NCBI GenBank assembly: GCA_017535725.1
Contig: JAFXTO010000025.1
Location: 62,001-126,000 of the forward strand
Reading direction: 5' to 3'
From: Bacteroidaceae bacterium
Lineage (GTDB): Bacteria; Bacteroidota; Bacteroidia; Bacteroidales; Bacteroidaceae
DNA length: 64,000 nucleotides
The position numbers and the translations under genes are program-made. Shown one piece after another: positions 17,868-25,238 of the stretch (position 1 is its first letter; every line of letters begins with the position of its first letter). Under the pieces are notes generated by a model, which saw nothing but the letters and a program-made list of their open reading frames with translations, was not told the origin of the DNA and made no database searches.

Positions 17868-17899
17868 CAAAGAAAACGGCTCTGCATCACGCAGAACCG
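17868..17899 (-). terminator. Rho-independent terminator after the portal gene
   Basis: On the minus strand, stem CGGTTCTGC / GCAGAGCCG (one G-U pair) with loop GTGAT, 17877-17899, followed by TTTTCTTTG. It lies 38 bases past the portal stop and ends the terminase-portal operon. Confidence 0.75.
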
Positions 17900-17936
17900 A
17901 ATCCCAAAAAGAATATGTATGAAAAAAGAGAGAACC

Positions 17937-19397
17937 TTATTCTTTCGCCGTGTTGTTCTTGATGTCCTTTTCAATCTCTTCAAGTTCATCTGTGAACTCA
18001 TCGGCAATGCCTACCAGTATGACAGCTTGCTTGCGGGAGATAACGCCCTTATCTACGCCAGTGGCCGCGTCAGTGATACGCTTCGACAGGTCTTCGATGC
18101 GGTATGGTTTTTGCTCGACCTCCACCTCTAACGTCTCGCTGGCCGTTTTCAGTTCGGGCGCAATGCAGCCGATGGCGTGGATGAGGAAATTGACACGACG
18201 CTGGAAAAATTCGCCCATGTCCTCCCAATGTCTATCCACTGCAAACAGGGTGGCCATGAACATATACTCGAAAGCTGTGCCGGATGGGAACTGTCCCGTA
18301 CCTTTCAACTGGTCGAATGAGATGAGCGGGGTATTGGTGAGAGAGTAGCACCTTACAAGGAGGTTGTCAATCTGAGACTTCACCATGTCGCTGGTCTGAT
18401 GCCAATCGAGATAGTAAGCCTTACCTCCGCCTGTAATCTTCAACAGGTGAGACTTGCCGATGTTCTGTGCGCCGCCATTGACCAAATCACCCTCCAATAT
18501 AAGCTTCGGAAAGAAATTCATCTTGATAGCATCCGACCAATCGGAGGTCAGCGTTTCAAGGCTCTCGCGTGCGCCTTGTATATTCTTGCACAGCTCTTCG
18601 GGGCGGTCGCGGTAGATGGTGGGATTCTTGGAGAATCCATGCTTGAAGGGATAACCCTTGCTATCCGTCCACTCTCCTTGTGAACGCTCAATCTGATACA
18701 CGGTATCATTTGTGACCAGCATGAAGCGGTGCATGGTGGCTCCGTTGACAAGTTGGTATTCATATTCACGGCCAATGCCGATGTAGTCCTGTCCGTTGTC
18801 GGAGAATATGGGGTATAACACATCACCCTTGAAGGGAGACCATATCTGCATACGCAGTTTGTATTTCGGCTGTACCGCGATGCCAGCAAGGGATGCTATC
18901 TTCTTCCATACCTTGCGCCAAAAGCTGCTATCGTCATAGCGATACCAGTATTCGCACACCTCCGTCTCAGACAGCCATGCACGCACCTCGCGCTTGTTCT
19001 GGAATCGGAGCTTGTTGTCCTTGTGTACCCTCTTCAACACGCGGAGCAGGTCAAGCTCTTGTTTGTCTTCTGTCTCGGTTTTCAGTGTTGGCTCATTGCC
19101 GACGGTGAAAGCCGTATGGATGTTTACGATGTCCTGTTCTATGGGAAGGCCAATGCGTGCTACTGGCTGTTCGTCAAACTCGGCGGGATGAAGCACTCCC
19201 TTAGTGTCGTAGTAGGCATCCTTGACAAGAGTCCTCATATTGTCACGGAACTCTTTGTCATAGACTCGGTGGTTTTCGGCATACCATGAATCTTTGAGCT
19301 TCTTTACGTCGGGCAATGGTGCGCGGCGCGACTTCTTTATGAAGGTAATTCTCTCTTCCCACGTAGGGAGGGCGAAGATTTCGTCTATGCTATTCAT
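17937..19397 (-). CDS. Portal protein (SPP1-type)
   Basis: This 486-residue protein follows the large terminase by 11 bases. It has the portal family layout: an N-terminal alpha/beta wing, 'IWSPFKGDVLYPIFSDNGQD' and 'YQLVNGATMHRFMLVTNDTV' in the middle, then a helical crown with 'TASETLEVEVEQKPY' and an acidic C-terminus. ATG 19397 (MNSIDEIF) is used; the in-frame extension to 19565 is the shadow of TerL and not protein-like. Portals form the dodecameric DNA channel at one capsid vertex. A terminator follows, so this closes the packaging operon. Confidence 0.85.
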   Translation of the reverse strand: MNSIDEIFALPTWEERITFIKKSRRAPLPDVKKLKDSWYAENHRVYDKEFRDNMRTLVKDAYYDTKGVLHPAEFDEQPVARIGLPIEQDIVNIHTAFTVGNEPTLKTETEDKQELDLLRVLKRVHKDNKLRFQNKREVRAWLSETEVCEYWYRYDDSSFWRKVWKKIASLAGIAVQPKYKLRMQIWSPFKGDVLYPIFSDNGQDYIGIGREYEYQLVNGATMHRFMLVTNDTVYQIERSQGEWTDSKGYPFKHGFSKNPTIYRDRPEELCKNIQGARESLETLTSDWSDAIKMNFFPKLILEGDLVNGGAQNIGKSHLLKITGGGKAYYLDWHQTSDMVKSQIDNLLVRCYSLTNTPLISFDQLKGTGQFPSGTAFEYMFMATLFAVDRHWEDMGEFFQRRVNFLIHAIGCIAPELKTASETLEVEVEQKPYRIEDLSKRITDAATGVDKGVISRKQAVILVGIADEFTDELEEIEKDIKNNTAKE

Positions 19398-19408
19398 ATT
19401 TTTTATGT

Positions 19409-20644
19409 TTAGAAATATCCAGCGTATGATTTCGGGGCGGGCATATTGCGGTAGGCGTGACCCAGTAGCTCCATCCAGCAGACATAACGGATGCCGTCGA
19501 TGGCGTGGTTGTAGTTGTCGCACGGCGCATTGATGTACTGGCCTGTCTTCGGGTCTTGCTGCCATGTATAGTTTCTAAACTCCTTCCAAATATTAACGGA
19601 GTTCTCGGTGACGTAGATGTGTCTGAGACCTTGCATGAAGTCAATGCCGAAAAGGACACTCCCAGCACCTTTCATAGCGGGCTGGATGGGTAGTCCGGCA
19701 TTGTTTATCTCGGTTATCTCCCTTTGCTCGGCGTTGTCAGCCCATATCTTGCGGGTTCTCGCTTCGGGCAACGTCTTCAATGTGTCGATGATGTCGGGAG
19801 TGGTCATCCTTGTGGCGTAGCACTCTTCATCGATATACAGGCAGTCATCATGGAATCCTACCGTCTCGATGGCCGTGGGATCATTCGTAAATCCGAAGTC
19901 CAAGGCGCGCCATTTCTTTTTGACCCAGAAAGGAATCTCTTTTATAAGAGATACCTTTTCAAAGATGAGACCTTCAAGGGAGGCTCTTTCTCCAAGTCCG
20001 TAGATTTTCCACTTGCGGATGTCAACCGTTCCATTGGCGTAGTTTTCTTCTGTTGGCTCATAGGAGAGAATCTTGCGCTTCATGTTTTCGGGGATGAACG
20101 GATTATCAAGCATCGTGGAATGGTCGAAGTAACAGTCTGGACGGTGGCAGACATTATCGTATATCCAGTGTTCCTCCGCTGTCGGGTTGTAGTCAAGGAC
20201 AGAAAAGCCCGCACAACGCTGTTCGAGCTGGTCGAAATCGTCCTTGGTGGCCTCCATTGCCTCGTTTATCCAAAAAATATCACTTGTCAGACCGTGGAGG
20301 CGTTGCTGGTCATCAAGGCCGACGAACCAAAACGACCAACTGCGAATCCTAATGATATGATTGGAGTTGTTGATATACACCTTGCCAAGCAGTCCGAGGT
20401 CTGCGAGAATCGTCTTGAAGTCCTCCCATACGGTAGCAAGCAGCCATGTACCTTTCTTACGGGTGCAAACGATACGCTTGCGTTCATCGGAGTTAATGGC
20501 AAGGAAGATGAAGAACTGGATGAGCGAATAGGTCTTTGAGGAACGGGAGCCACCCTCAAAGACGTACACATTGAACTTGCCCGACTCATGCGCTTTCATG
20601 GCGCGGGCAAATACAGGAGTGCAGTTTAATGTCAGTTCGCTCAT
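19409..20644 (-). CDS. terL: Terminase large subunit
   Basis: A 411-residue terminase. ATPase: Walker A 'GGSRSSKT' 31-38 and a Walker B region 'SDIFWINEA' 121-129, with Asn where many members have Asp. Nuclease: 'RALDFGFTNDP' with Asp249, 'WADNAEQRE' with Asp303, and 'DNYNHAIDGIRY' with Asp383, the three-acid RNase-H-like site. The motor drives DNA into the head through the portal and cuts the concatemer. The start overlaps the TerS stop by 4 bases (ATGA). Length is normal for Terminase_3-type proteins. Confidence 0.95.
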   Translation of the reverse strand: MSELTLNCTPVFARAMKAHESGKFNVYVFEGGSRSSKTYSLIQFFIFLAINSDERKRIVCTRKKGTWLLATVWEDFKTILADLGLLGKVYINNSNHIIRIRSWSFWFVGLDDQQRLHGLTSDIFWINEAMEATKDDFDQLEQRCAGFSVLDYNPTAEEHWIYDNVCHRPDCYFDHSTMLDNPFIPENMKRKILSYEPTEENYANGTVDIRKWKIYGLGERASLEGLIFEKVSLIKEIPFWVKKKWRALDFGFTNDPTAIETVGFHDDCLYIDEECYATRMTTPDIIDTLKTLPEARTRKIWADNAEQREITEINNAGLPIQPAMKGAGSVLFGIDFMQGLRHIYVTENSVNIWKEFRNYTWQQDPKTGQYINAPCDNYNHAIDGIRYVCWMELLGHAYRNMPAPKSYAGYF

Positions 20645-21303
20645 TTCTTCTGTTCTTGGAGTTCGATGTCCTCCTTCTTGTTATAGGTGATGTTTACTTT
20701 TACCTTGTCGATGCTCTTATCCTCCACGGAAATATCCATCCTCTTCATCTGCTGCAATGCTTTCCTAAAGTCTGGGTCGTGGTGGAATCGCCACATCGTT
20801 ATGGCTTGAAGGTTTGGCGGCAGCTCTTGGATGGTCTCTGTGGTAGTGGTATCGTTGATGGCGTTCCCGTCCTTGTCAACACCTTGACGGACGGTCTTTG
20901 TGGTGGTCTTGGTCTTGATTTTACCGAGGGCGATTTTGTCATACACTCCCTTATAGACCAAACTGAGCTTTGCGCGAGCACGTTGCAATACTTGACATAT
21001 TAGCATCGAGCGCAGCTTATTCTCCTGTTCGTTCCATCCGTCGTATTCTCCGTTTTTCATTCGCGAGAAAACTTCGGGATTGAGGCTGTCGGGTATTCCT
21101 TCGGTGCTTTCGAGTTCGGGTAGCTCTGCACCTTCGTCCTCTGCCTTTCTGATACGCTCATCATTTCGCTTGTTGATGATGTCGCGTATTTCCTCACCGA
21201 TGAACTGGACTATCTCGCGGTCTGTGTAGTCACGACTGGCAAGGTTGCCTATAGCTGTGTAGAAATCCTCTCCGTCGTAGTCGAATTTCTTTTGTGCGCT
21301 CAT
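20641..21303 (-). CDS. Terminase small subunit (putative)
   Basis: This 220-residue acidic, helical protein directly precedes TerL and overlaps it by 4 bases. It has an N-terminal helical region that could be the DNA-binding HTH ('YTDREIVQFIGEEIRDIINKR'), a long linker and a C-terminal charged part. Small terminases recognise pac/cos DNA and regulate the motor; sequence conservation is poor, so the call is by position. A segment of Lys/Thr-rich residues ('KIKTKTTTKTVRQG') around residue 130 may be disordered. Confidence 0.6.
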   Translation of the reverse strand: MSAQKKFDYDGEDFYTAIGNLASRDYTDREIVQFIGEEIRDIINKRNDERIRKAEDEGAELPELESTEGIPDSLNPEVFSRMKNGEYDGWNEQENKLRSMLICQVLQRARAKLSLVYKGVYDKIALGKIKTKTTTKTVRQGVDKDGNAINDTTTTETIQELPPNLQAITMWRFHHDPDFRKALQQMKRMDISVEDKSIDKVKVNITYNKKEDIELQEQKK

Positions 21304-21306
21304 GGC

Positions 21307-22083
21307 TTATTCCTCCCCTGTGTCTATGACCTCGCAGCGTGAGTCGAAATCCTCGCCATTGATGAACTTGGAATCGGCATCGTACCCGAATCGCTGGAGG
21401 AATTGGTTTTTGTTGTCTATGTTGTCGAAGGATAGCATGACGTATGCATCCATGTCGCCAGCGGATTTCTGCGCGTTTTGTCTAACCTGCTCCTTAACGT
21501 CCTTCATGTGTGCCACCTTTGCGGCTCGCTCTGCCTGTCGCTGGACTTTCTCGGCCTCATTCTCTTCGTACACCTCGGCCATGAGGTCGCCAAGGGAGTT
21601 AGCCAAGTTTTCCTCATCTTCTGTCTTGAAGAGGTAGTCCAATCCCATAAGGGAGAGGTCTGCATCTGTTAGTCCGGCATCCTTGTACTCGATTTGCGGC
21701 ACCAGTTCCGCGAGCTTGTCACGGTTCCACTTACCTTGTGCGTTGGGGTTGTTGAGTAGGACATTGATGGTCATCTCTGTCTTTAGGTCAACGTCGATTA
21801 GCTCCGCACGGATGGCGTAGTCGTTTTCCTTCGTCTGCGGATTGTACTTTTCCAGCTCATCCATGACGGATATACGCTGATGACCCTGCACAATGGTTAG
21901 TCCAGTCTGCTTATTGAGCACAATGCCACCAAGGAGGCCATAACGCTTTATGCCACGCTTGATGTTTCTGCGCTCTTCCTCCGATATTTCACGGGGATTG
22001 TAAGTCGCGAAGTGGACGGCAGACCTGTTGACCGTTACCACCTCGCCAGTGAAGTATTTACTCAAATCCATTTGACTGCTCAC
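21307..22083 (-). CDS. ParB/sulfiredoxin-fold nuclease-like protein
   Basis: A 258-residue protein whose first 110 residues match the ParB/Srx domain: 'NPREISEEERRNIKRGIKRYG' followed by 'TIVQGHQRISVM', with the GHQR box at 67-70. That box binds CTP in ParB and ATP in sulfiredoxin-type members. The C-terminal half is a charged helical region with no second domain I recognise. ATG 22071 (MDLSKYF) is an alternative start. It lies between TerS and a PAPS-reductase-like gene, a pairing seen in many phages and thought to relate to DNA sulfur or other modification. No DNA-modification chemistry can be shown from sequence alone. Confidence 0.75.
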   Translation of the reverse strand: MSSQMDLSKYFTGEVVTVNRSAVHFATYNPREISEEERRNIKRGIKRYGLLGGIVLNKQTGLTIVQGHQRISVMDELEKYNPQTKENDYAIRAELIDVDLKTEMTINVLLNNPNAQGKWNRDKLAELVPQIEYKDAGLTDADLSLMGLDYLFKTEDEENLANSLGDLMAEVYEENEAEKVQRQAERAAKVAHMKDVKEQVRQNAQKSAGDMDAYVMLSFDNIDNKNQFLQRFGYDADSKFINGEDFDSRCEVIDTGEE

Positions 22084-22106
22084 TATTTTGTTGTTTCAAA
22101 TCTGTA

Positions 22107-22334
22107 TCATCCAGCGTTTAGACCCATATAGGTAGAGCGTGAAACCTTCCTGTCGAGAGATTTACCATACATAGGAACACCTTGTGAAGCTAAAGGATTC
22201 AGCGCATTGTTGATGTTTCGACTATACCTGCGGGTCGCACTTGCCACCCGCTCTATTCTCGCCGCATTGCTCGTCTGCGACTGAATACGACGGTTCTGCT
22301 CCATAATATCATTAAGCGATTTTCTTCTTGCCAT
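22107..22334 (-). CDS. Small basic protein, unknown function
   Basis: A 75-residue, Arg/Asn/Ser-rich protein (MARRKSLNDIMEQNRRIQ..., ATRRYSRNINNAL). It has no signal peptide, membrane segment or cysteine. It lies between the ParB-like and PAPS-reductase-like genes. It shares the MARx start and basic character with the 54-residue product at 23024-23188 on the other side of the reductase gene. It could bind nucleic acid; nothing firmer can be said. Confidence 0.6.
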   Translation of the reverse strand: MARRKSLNDIMEQNRRIQSQTSNAARIERVASATRRYSRNINNALNPLASQGVPMYGKSLDRKVSRSTYMGLNAG

Positions 22335-22339
22335 AATAA

Positions 22340-23020
22340 TTACTCCTTAGTTTGTTTTTGGTCGTACTCCCACAATATCCTTTCAGACAGCGGGAATGTC
22401 TTGTATATCTTTTGAAGGTCTTGCGGGTAGTTCTTGCGCAGCCAAAGGAAACAATCGAGATTGAATCCCGTGCCGCTGCTGGCCTTCAAGGAGTATCGCA
22501 CTGGTTCGGGGATGCCATTCATCTTCATATAAGCCAATACGTCGCGCTGATTCCAGTCCGCGAGCGGGTATGCTTGAAGATTGTTGATGTACTCCGATTC
22601 CTCATACCCTTTCAGCATCAGACGGCGATTCATGCCGTCGGCTTTCTTCATGCCAAGGAACACGTAATCGATTCCCGTCTTTAGCCGTATAGCCTTAACT
22701 ACGTCCGCGAGCTTGATGAGCTTCACTTTCGGATTCGGCACGCAGTACAGACCACCGCGAAGGATATATGAGAGGTTCCAGTGTGGGACTTGCATAAACT
22801 CCACTTTCGGATAGCGGGTCTTGCACCAGTTCACCCAACGCTCGATGTGTTCAAGCTGGGGAACAAAATACATGAACACACACACAACACGCTCGAATTT
22901 GCCATACACCAAATCAAGCGTAACGAGGGAGTCTTTACCAAGCGAACAAAAGACGATGCAGCTGTCGGCATTGCTCCTAACAGCCGCTATCGTCTTATGC
23001 GCTGATTCCATCTTCGTCAT
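22340..23020 (-). CDS. PAPS-reductase/PP-loop family protein
   Basis: This 226-residue protein has the PP-loop signature 'SLGKDS' (26-31), followed by a Rossmann-like core with 'KVEFMQVPHWNLSYILRGG' and 'GIDYVFLGMKKADGMNRRL', then 'YPLADWNQRDVLAYM' as in PAPS reductases and DndC. These enzymes adenylate a substrate or act on sulfonucleotides. Only scattered cysteines are present; I do not see the paired CxxC motifs that would hold an iron-sulfur cluster. With a ParB-like gene beside it in the packaging operon, a role in sulfur-based or other phage DNA modification is the leading idea. Conventional assimilatory reduction seems unlikely in a phage. Confidence 0.8.
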   Translation of the reverse strand: MTKMESAHKTIAAVRSNADSCIVFCSLGKDSLVTLDLVYGKFERVVCVFMYFVPQLEHIERWVNWCKTRYPKVEFMQVPHWNLSYILRGGLYCVPNPKVKLIKLADVVKAIRLKTGIDYVFLGMKKADGMNRRLMLKGYEESEYINNLQAYPLADWNQRDVLAYMKMNGIPEPVRYSLKASSGTGFNLDCFLWLRKNYPQDLQKIYKTFPLSERILWEYDQKQTKE

Positions 23021-23023
23021 CGC

Positions 23024-23188
23024 TTAACCAGTGGATAAGCCCATTGCGGCGCGGATGTTACGATATTGTCCTGCATGGTTGGTGAGGCGGTTGCCGCGTG
23101 CGTTGGTGTCGCGCTGACGGCCTCTGTTGCCAAGGTAAGTACCAGTAGCTCCACTGATACGCCCTAAGAGAGTTCTGGGTCGTGCCAT
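23024..23188 (-). CDS. 54-residue basic protein (too short for usual gene calls)
   Basis: ATG 23188 to TAA 23024 encodes 54 residues rich in Arg, Gly and Asn (MARPRTLLGRISG..., RGNRLTNHAGQYRNIRAAMG). The stop is 3 bases from the PAPS-reductase-like start and the ATG is 24 bases after the ASCH stop, so it fits the operon closely. It resembles the protein at 22107 in start and charge. RNA or DNA binding is a guess. Confidence 0.6.
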   Translation of the reverse strand: MARPRTLLGRISGATGTYLGNRGRQRDTNARGNRLTNHAGQYRNIRAAMGLSTG

Positions 23189-23212
23189 AGTAGTTTTAGC
23201 TTTTGGAGTTCT

Positions 23213-23584
23213 TTACTCTGTTCGACTTTTCACCGTATGATTTTTGATTCTACCGAGGTCATAAACAACACGCTCAACCACCCAAAGCTGACCTCCGTAC
23301 TCATATTCTATCGGCTGGCCGTTTTCGCCGAGCATGATTTCACAACGAGCATCCTTCACTTCGACTAAAGCGGTGTCGCCTGTCTCTTTGGACGTGAAGA
23401 GAATATCGTCATAGACGATGGGGAGGGCGTTTGCATTTTCATCCTCTATCTCAAAGCCGTCTTTGTCCAGTTGCAGGTACTTCTTGACGTTCTGAGGTCG
23501 GATTTCACGAAACTCTTGCACCTTTCGGCCATCCTTGATAGCTTCGAGGTATCTCTGTTTGATTGAAATGTTTAATGTTCTCAT
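23213..23584 (-). CDS. ASCH/PUA-like domain protein
   Basis: A 123-residue protein with the ASCH pattern: 'ISIKQRYLEAIKDGRKVQEFR' at the N-terminus (the Lys...Glu-Phe-Arg turn), strands around 'YDDILFTSKETGDTALVEVKDA', and a C-terminal 'YDLGRI'. ASCH domains are PUA-like folds that bind RNA or modified nucleotides, and some are nucleases. ATG 23584 follows the promoter box at 23612. It is the first gene of the packaging operon. A second ASCH-like protein lies on the plus strand at 25235, sharing the 'LPIKQxxFDQIINGTK' style start. Confidence 0.75.
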   Translation of the reverse strand: MRTLNISIKQRYLEAIKDGRKVQEFREIRPQNVKKYLQLDKDGFEIEDENANALPIVYDDILFTSKETGDTALVEVKDARCEIMLGENGQPIEYEYGGQLWVVERVVYDLGRIKNHTVKSRTE

Positions 23585-23611
23585 ATAGCTGTTTATTGCT
23601 GATATTTTGTG

Positions 23612-23619
23612 CAAAGATA
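23612..23619 (-). promoter_or_regulatory. Late promoter -7 box, packaging operon
   Basis: TATCTTTG on the minus strand, 28 bases before the ASCH ATG. There is no TTTG at the -33 position. The late inverted repeat (23662-23684) is 42 bases upstream. Confidence 0.7.
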
Positions 23620-23661
23620 CTCATTTTGCACGTAATTATTAAGGAGTGATTTTGCAATTTA

Positions 23662-23684
23662 GTAACTTTAGGGCGTAAAGTAAC
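23662..23684. promoter_or_regulatory. Late-operon inverted repeat, site B
   Basis: Reads GTTACTTTA-CGCCC-TAAAGTTAC on the minus strand, 22 of 23 bases identical to site A at 16075-16097. The asymmetric centre is inverted relative to site A on the plus strand. It lies between a terminator and the -7 box of the packaging operon. Confidence 0.7.
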
Positions 23685-23722
23685 AAAATCGCTTGCATGG
23701 CGGGTGTTGTGCAAGCGATTTT
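23685..23722. terminator. Bidirectional terminator
   Basis: Perfect 12-base stem aaaatcgcttgc / gcaagcgatttt with a 14-base loop. The A and T ends give a U-run in both directions. It ends the small unit at 24710-23750 and insulates the late packaging promoter. Confidence 0.8.
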
Positions 23723-23749
23723 ATTAAACGATGGATAGGTTCTGAGGCT

Positions 23750-23953
23750 TTAATCGTAATACTTTGCCCTTGACCAAATGCCCGCAAGCGTAAGAAACGC
23801 CGTGCGCATTTCGTCATCGTTCAGTGTGATTCGCCTCTCGCTGGCTCTCTCTTCAATGGCCGCGATGCCGTTTAGAACCGTCTGCGCTATGCCCTTGCAT
23901 TTCATGTGCTGAAACGCTAAAAACGCCGTTTGAAAAATAATGAAGCTTCTCAT
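23750..23953 (-). CDS. Small helical protein, unknown function
   Basis: A 67-residue protein (MRSFIIFQTAFLAFQ..., IEERASERRITLNDDEMRTAFLTLAGIWSRAKYYD). It has a hydrophobic N-terminal stretch but no convincing signal or transmembrane helix. It is the last gene of the three-gene unit with the papain-like and DUF2958 genes, 6 bases after the papain-like stop, and precedes the terminator at 23685. No family was recognised. Confidence 0.6.
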   Translation of the reverse strand: MRSFIIFQTAFLAFQHMKCKGIAQTVLNGIAAIEERASERRITLNDDEMRTAFLTLAGIWSRAKYYD

Positions 23954-23959
23954 AGATAT

Positions 23960-24355
23960 TTACTTTTTAACCCAGTAACCGTATAAACTTTTTTGCCCGC
24001 TGTCCCATGTGTCGTAAAAGCGACCATCTACAACGGCTACTATATGATGCGCTACCCTTGCGATAAAAACGCCCTGCCTATGTGCCAATGTGAATGAAGA
24101 TACCGTCGGTCGTTTTGTGCCTCGCTTGTTAGATACACCAACATACTCATAGCCTCTTCTTTTCAAGAACTCTTCATAACAGGGTTTGCCATTTGGCATA
24201 CACTGCAATTCTCTCGCAATAGGTGTAAGCTCATCGAATACATCGACCCATGACAAGTTTTCTGCCTTTGTCAATGCTCTTATCACACAATCGCCAAAGG
24301 TGTCTTTTATGTCTTTGTCGTTTGGTTGATAATATGTAAAACACTTGCTTTTCAT
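23960..24355 (-). CDS. Papain-like cysteine protease-fold protein
   Basis: This 131-residue protein carries the Cys-His-Asp order of papain-fold peptidases and transglutaminases. 'FGDCVIRALTKAE' has Cys23 at the start of a helix, 'RVAHHIVAVVDG' has His103/His104, and 'FYDTWDSG' has Asp115/Asp118, then 'YGYW'. This compact form occurs in many phages and plasmids. It could cut or crosslink peptides. It shares a promoter type with the amidoligase/amidotransferase pair, suggesting a joint peptide-modifying role. The start ATG 24355 is the first Met, and there is no signal peptide. The catalytic assignment is inferred from motif order. Confidence 0.7.
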   Translation of the reverse strand: MKSKCFTYYQPNDKDIKDTFGDCVIRALTKAENLSWVDVFDELTPIARELQCMPNGKPCYEEFLKRRGYEYVGVSNKRGTKRPTVSSFTLAHRQGVFIARVAHHIVAVVDGRFYDTWDSGQKSLYGYWVKK

Positions 24356-24369
24356 TGCTTTATTGTTAT

Positions 24370-24391
24370 GCAGGGTGATTGCTCACCCTGC
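24370..24391 (-). terminator. Hairpin between DUF2958 and papain-like genes
   Basis: Perfect 9-base stem GCAGGGTGA / TCACCCTGC with a GCAA loop on the minus strand. No U-run follows, so it more likely modulates or stabilises the transcript than ends it. Confidence 0.55.
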
Positions 24392-24401
24392 CAGTTTGAC
24401 T

Positions 24402-24710
24402 TTATGCTGCAAATCTCAAATCCTTAACCTTTGTGGGCTTGAAATACATATCACGCTCTACGGTGAGACCCCATCGACCGCGTAAGCCTTGCAGCTGTGA
24501 AAGGGTGAAGTAACCATATTCTTTGCAGTGACCTTCTACGATACCGAAGAACTCATAATCGGTGCCGTTCTGCTGTGCTTCGAGCACATACCATGTAAAA
24601 CCCTGCAAGAAGAACTTGCACACTGCAACGGCCTCTTCGCCCTTGCCATCTTGTGAATACAACGGATACTTTGCCAGTTGATTCTCGATTTGTTTTGTAA
24701 TCAGTTTCAT
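24402..24710 (-). CDS. DUF2958 family protein
   Basis: This 102-residue protein fits DUF2958: 'VAVCKFFLQGFTWYVLEAQ' then 'DYEFFGIVEGHCKEYGYFTLSQLQ' and 'GLTVERDMYF'. The family is common in mobile elements and phages; its function is unknown. It is first in a three-gene unit (DUF2958, papain-like, small helical). The strong promoter at 24746 resembles that of the amidoligase unit. ATG 24710 is the only sensible start. Confidence 0.8.
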   Translation of the reverse strand: MKLITKQIENQLAKYPLYSQDGKGEEAVAVCKFFLQGFTWYVLEAQQNGTDYEFFGIVEGHCKEYGYFTLSQLQGLRGRWGLTVERDMYFKPTKVKDLRFAA

Positions 24711-24745
24711 ACTTATTCTTTTTAGGTTGTTTCTTAAATCTGCTG

Positions 24746-24777
24746 CAAAGATATAGGCTTTATCTTAAACTACCAAA
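24746..24777 (-). promoter_or_regulatory. Promoter of the DUF2958/papain-like unit
   Basis: Minus-strand -7 TATCTTTG (24746-24753) and -33 TTTG (24774-24777), 20-base spacer. It is close to identical with the amidoligase promoter at 17665-17696, sharing TTTATCTTAAAC and ACCAAATA on the plus strand. Confidence 0.75.
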
Positions 24778-24850
24778 TATTTTTTAGGTTTTTTCTTAAC
24801 TTTATGCTGTAAAACATAATTTTAGGGTAAATCTTTATAAAATTACACTA

Positions 24851-24884
24851 TTTTAGCGTATAGACTTAACTTTTTACGCTAAAA
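24851..24884. promoter_or_regulatory. Inverted repeat, probable operator
   Basis: Perfect 10-base arms TTTTAGCGTA / TACGCTAAAA separated by 14 bases. It abuts the -33 box of the plus-strand regulator gene, in the divergent region facing the DUF2958 promoter. It is a likely site for the XRE regulator at 24957. Confidence 0.6.
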
Positions 24885-24885
24885 A

Positions 24886-24917
24886 TTTGCACGTTTGAAA
24901 TATTTGCCATACCTTTG
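24886..24917 (+). promoter_or_regulatory. Promoter of the XRE/ASCH operon
   Basis: Plus-strand -33 TTTG (24886-24889) and -7 TACCTTTG (24910-24917), 20-base spacer, 40 bases before the regulator ATG. Confidence 0.75.
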
Positions 24918-24956
24918 CAGCGCAAAACTTAATTTACACCTTAATATTAAATATGT

Positions 24957-25238
24957 ATGAACATTAAGAAAGTTATCAAAGAAAAGGGCTGGACGCTTGA
25001 AATGCTTGCAGCCAAAATGACTAAGACTGAAATCAAAGACGGTGTACCTACAACGGTGCAAGGCGTTTCGCAAGCTACCGTCTCGCAGATTCTCAACGGC
25101 AACCCCACGCTCGACAAACTTAAAGAGATTGCATCCATAATGGATATTAGCGTCTCAGAACTTGTGAGCGACGGCGAATTAGAAACAGCGATTCACTGCC
25201 CAAGGTGCGGTGAGAAGATAATCATCAAAGCAGAATGA
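24957..25238 (+). CDS. XRE-type regulator with C-terminal CxxC knuckle
   Basis: A 93-residue protein: residues 1-70 form a helix-turn-helix of Cro/C1 type ('WTLEMLAAKM...GVSQATVSQILNGNPTLDKLKEIASIMD'). The end carries 'CPRCGEKI' (Cys81, Cys84), a single zinc-knuckle half. A dimer could complete a metal site. It is first of four plus-strand genes joined by ATGA overlaps and may autoregulate through the inverted repeat at 24851. It might also control the DUF2958 unit opposite. An insert between helices ('KTEIKDGVPTTVQG') makes the HTH longer than usual. Confidence 0.8.
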   Translation: MNIKKVIKEKGWTLEMLAAKMTKTEIKDGVPTTVQGVSQATVSQILNGNPTLDKLKEIASIMDISVSELVSDGELETAIHCPRCGEKIIIKAE

